Source: RBG-16-66-20 sp038040245 | Lineage (GTDB): Bacteria; Pseudomonadota; Gammaproteobacteria; Burkholderiales; SG8-39 | NCBI GenBank assembly: GCA_038040245.1 | Contig: JBBPIU010000028.1 | Span: 1-30,623, forward strand | Length of the DNA stretch: 30,623 nucleotides | Reading direction: 5' to 3' | Shown here: positions 29,402-30,623 of the stretch, piece by piece | How the letters are laid out: each line of letters begins with the position of its first letter | Position numbering within the stretch: position 1 is the stretch's first letter | The notes under the pieces: generated by a model | The model's database searches: none | What the model saw: the letters and a program-made list of their open reading frames with translations, nothing else | What the model was told of the DNA's origin: nothing | Made by a program: the position numbers and the translations under genes

Positions 29402-29731
29402 ATGAGCGAACTGGCCGCCAGGCGCTGCAAACCCTGCGAGGGCGGCGTCGCCCCGTACAACGCGCAGCAGACGAAGGAAATGCTCGCGCAGCTCAAGGGC
29501 TGGATCGTCGAGGACGGCAGGCTGGTCAAGCTCTATGCGTTCAAGAACTACTACGAGACCATGGCCTTCGTCAACGCGCTCGCCTGGGTCTCGCACCGCG
29601 AAGACCACCACCCGGACCTGCTGGTGGGCTACAACAAGTGCCGCGTCGAATATTCGACCCACGCCATCGGCGGGCTGTCGGAAAACGACTTCATCTGCGC
29701 CGCCAAGGCGGACGCGCTTTTTGATTTGTGA
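29402..29731 (+). CDS. 4a-hydroxytetrahydrobiopterin dehydratase (pterin carbinolamine dehydratase)
   Basis: 109 residues. The catalytic signature is REDHHPDLLVGYNKCRVEYSTH, with His69, His70 and His87 as expected, following a typical helix with YETMAFVNALAWVS. The enzyme recycles the carbinolamine formed by phenylalanine hydroxylase and may also take part in molybdopterin or pterin metabolism; no phenylalanine hydroxylase gene is seen in the window. The stop shares one base with the ATG of the next gene. Confidence 0.94.
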   Translation: MSELAARRCKPCEGGVAPYNAQQTKEMLAQLKGWIVEDGRLVKLYAFKNYYETMAFVNALAWVSHREDHHPDLLVGYNKCRVEYSTHAIGGLSENDFICAAKADALFDL

Positions 29732-30039
29732 TGAAAAGGGTTTTCAGTTCTCTTAATCTCGTCCTGGTCCACCATTCCCGCAACCTCCTCGAGGCCGAAG
29801 GCATCCCGACGGAGATGAGGAACCAGATGCTGTCCTCTGCGATGGGCGAACTGCCGCCTGCCGAATGCCAGGCCGAACTGTGGGTACGCGACGACGCCGA
29901 AGCGAACCGCGCGGAGCAGATTCTTCGCTTTGGAAACAACAGGGACCGGGGCCCTGCATGGCGTTGCGCCGCTTGCGGTGAGAGCTGCGAGGCGCAGTTC
30001 ACCCAATGCTGGAAGTGCAATTCCTATCGAACCCGTTAG
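29731..30039 (+). CDS. DUF2007 domain protein with C-terminal zinc ribbon
   Basis: 102 residues from ATG 29731. The N-terminal MKRVFSSLNLVLVHHSRNLLEAEGIPTEMRN is the DUF2007 'signal-transducing' fold, related to PII-like alpha-beta domains by fold only. The C-terminal part has Cys79, Cys82, Cys93 and Cys96 (WRCAACGE and QCWKC) as a zinc ribbon. Function is unknown. The ATG overlaps the dehydratase stop by one base, so the two are translationally coupled. The gene converges on the CobD-like gene with three bases between their stop codons. Confidence 0.82.
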   Translation: MKRVFSSLNLVLVHHSRNLLEAEGIPTEMRNQMLSSAMGELPPAECQAELWVRDDAEANRAEQILRFGNNRDRGPAWRCAACGESCEAQFTQCWKCNSYRTR

Positions 30040-30042
30040 CGC

Positions 30043-30623
30043 TCAGAAGACGCGCACCAGGGACAGGATGATCAGCAGGAACACCCACAGCACCAGGGCG
30101 CGCCACAGCAGGCCGACCGTGCTGTCGAGGAACGCGGCATCGGCGGCATCCCCCAGGCCGAGTTCGGGCCGCGGCTGCAAGCCCTCGACCTCGGTGAGCG
30201 GCATGCCGAGCTTCACGCCCAATGCGCCCGCGCCCGCGGCGAGCACGATGCCCAGGTTCGGATCGGGCCAGGCGGCGGCCTGCGTGCGCCAGCAGTAGAT
30301 CGCGTCCTCGAAATCGCCGACCACGGCGAAGGCGGCCGCGGTGAGGCGCGCCGCCGGCCATTCCAGCACCCGCAGCACGTTCCTCGCGAAGCGGCCGAAT
30401 TCGCCCTTGCCGCCCCAGCGCCGGTCGAGGAACACCGCCATGCGGTAGAGGATCGCGCCGCTCGGGCCCGGCAGCACCACGAACCAGAACAGCACCGCGA
30501 ACACGTTGCGGTGGGAAGCGGCGATCGCCTCCTCGATGGCGAGGCGGATCACCTCCTCGCGGTTGCGGTGCGTCGCGGACTCGCCGCGCCAGGCGCCGAT
30601 CAACTCGCGCGCGCGGTCCACGT
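30043..30623 (-). CDS. CobD/CbiB-family membrane protein, C-terminal part only
   Basis: At least 193 residues, open at the window edge; a GTG at 30621 is probably internal. The order is that of CobD/CbiB-like proteins: an Arg-rich RARELIGAWRG, REEVIRLAIEEAIAASHRNVFAVLFWFVVLPGPSGAILYRM, then FEDAIYCWRTQAAAW and a final hydrophobic helix, VGLLWRALVLWVFLLIILSLV. CbiB makes adenosylcobinamide phosphate during cobalamin synthesis; the AmpE-like and betaproteobacterial 'CobD/CbiB family' members near orn may have another role. No cobalamin gene is nearby, so the enzyme function is uncertain. The N-terminal part lies beyond the window. Confidence 0.75.
   Translation of the reverse strand, partial: VDRARELIGAWRGESATHRNREEVIRLAIEEAIAASHRNVFAVLFWFVVLPGPSGAILYRMAVFLDRRWGGKGEFGRFARNVLRVLEWPAARLTAAAFAVVGDFEDAIYCWRTQAAAWPDPNLGIVLAAGAGALGVKLGMPLTEVEGLQPRPELGLGDAADAAFLDSTVGLLWRALVLWVFLLIILSLVRVF

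Noticed and set aside
30043..30621. Taking GTG 30621 as the start of a complete 192-residue protein
   Set aside because: CobD/CbiB-like proteins are about 300 residues with N-terminal membrane helices; the frame is open to the window edge, so the gene is truncated.
1..30623. CRISPR array, tRNA, rRNA, complete insertion sequence or phage genes
   Set aside because: No regularly spaced repeats, cloverleaf sequences, transposase or phage protein frames were recognised. The repeats found are short palindromes or two-copy operators.

Overview
The window reads as chromosomal DNA of a GC-rich betaproteobacterium, probably Burkholderiales-like or a related uncultured lineage. This is inferred from gene content and order: trxA, rho and type-B rpmE; a split AddAB-type exonuclease of the betaproteobacterial kind; an orn / M48 peptidase / pterin dehydratase / CobD-like block; a TRAP transporter beside hydroxyacid enzymes; and dispersed palindromic repeats of a type common in this class. 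No rRNA, tRNA, CRISPR array, prophage or complete insertion sequence was seen.

Layout. 1-2.6 kb: the 5' end of an esterase (-) divergent from a DUF1631 gene (+). 2.6-4.1 kb: two back-to-back PIN-domain toxin-antitoxin pairs (-), one with a ribbon-helix-helix antitoxin and one with an AbrB-type antitoxin. 4.1-8.9 kb: an apparent catabolic or uptake unit (-) made of a TfdA/TauD-like dioxygenase, DctP-DctQ-DctM TRAP transporter and a D-2-hydroxyacid dehydrogenase. 9.1-16.6 kb: the two subunits of an AddAB-like helicase-nuclease (-), separated by 1.8 kb holding the ruins of a hicAB module, a peroxiredoxin-like gene (+) and a secreted cyclase-family protein (-). 16.6-17.3 kb: a third PIN toxin-antitoxin pair, with a Phd-type antitoxin (+). 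17.3-19.6 kb: cytochrome bd-type oxidase cydAB (+). 19.6-22.2 kb: fdxA (-), then trxA, rho and rpmE2 (+). 22.2-27.5 kb: a GT39-like membrane glycosyltransferase, pgi, a small DUF6494 gene, a FAD-linked D-lactate-type dehydrogenase and ridA (+), closely packed. 27.6-30.6 kb: orn (-), an M48 peptidase, pterin carbinolamine dehydratase and a DUF2007/zinc-ribbon protein (+), then a CobD/CbiB-like gene (-) that runs off the end.

How the parts relate. The TRAP operon probably imports an organic acid, and the neighbouring dehydrogenase and Fe(II)/2-oxoglutarate dioxygenase are plausible first enzymes on it; the substrate cannot be read from sequence. AddA and AddB should work as one DNA end-processing complex even though their genes are no longer adjacent. 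The three toxin-antitoxin promoters each carry a short tandem direct repeat, which suggests autoregulation.

Nothing here is convincingly a new multigene system. The most unusual features are small scars and structures: a palindromic repeat inserted in frame in addA, a doubly deleted hicAB remnant forming the upstream region of addA, a 25-bp perfect-arm palindrome beside an extended ridA, a 13-bp inverted repeat in front of the dioxygenase gene, and AT-rich hairpins inside several GC-rich coding regions.
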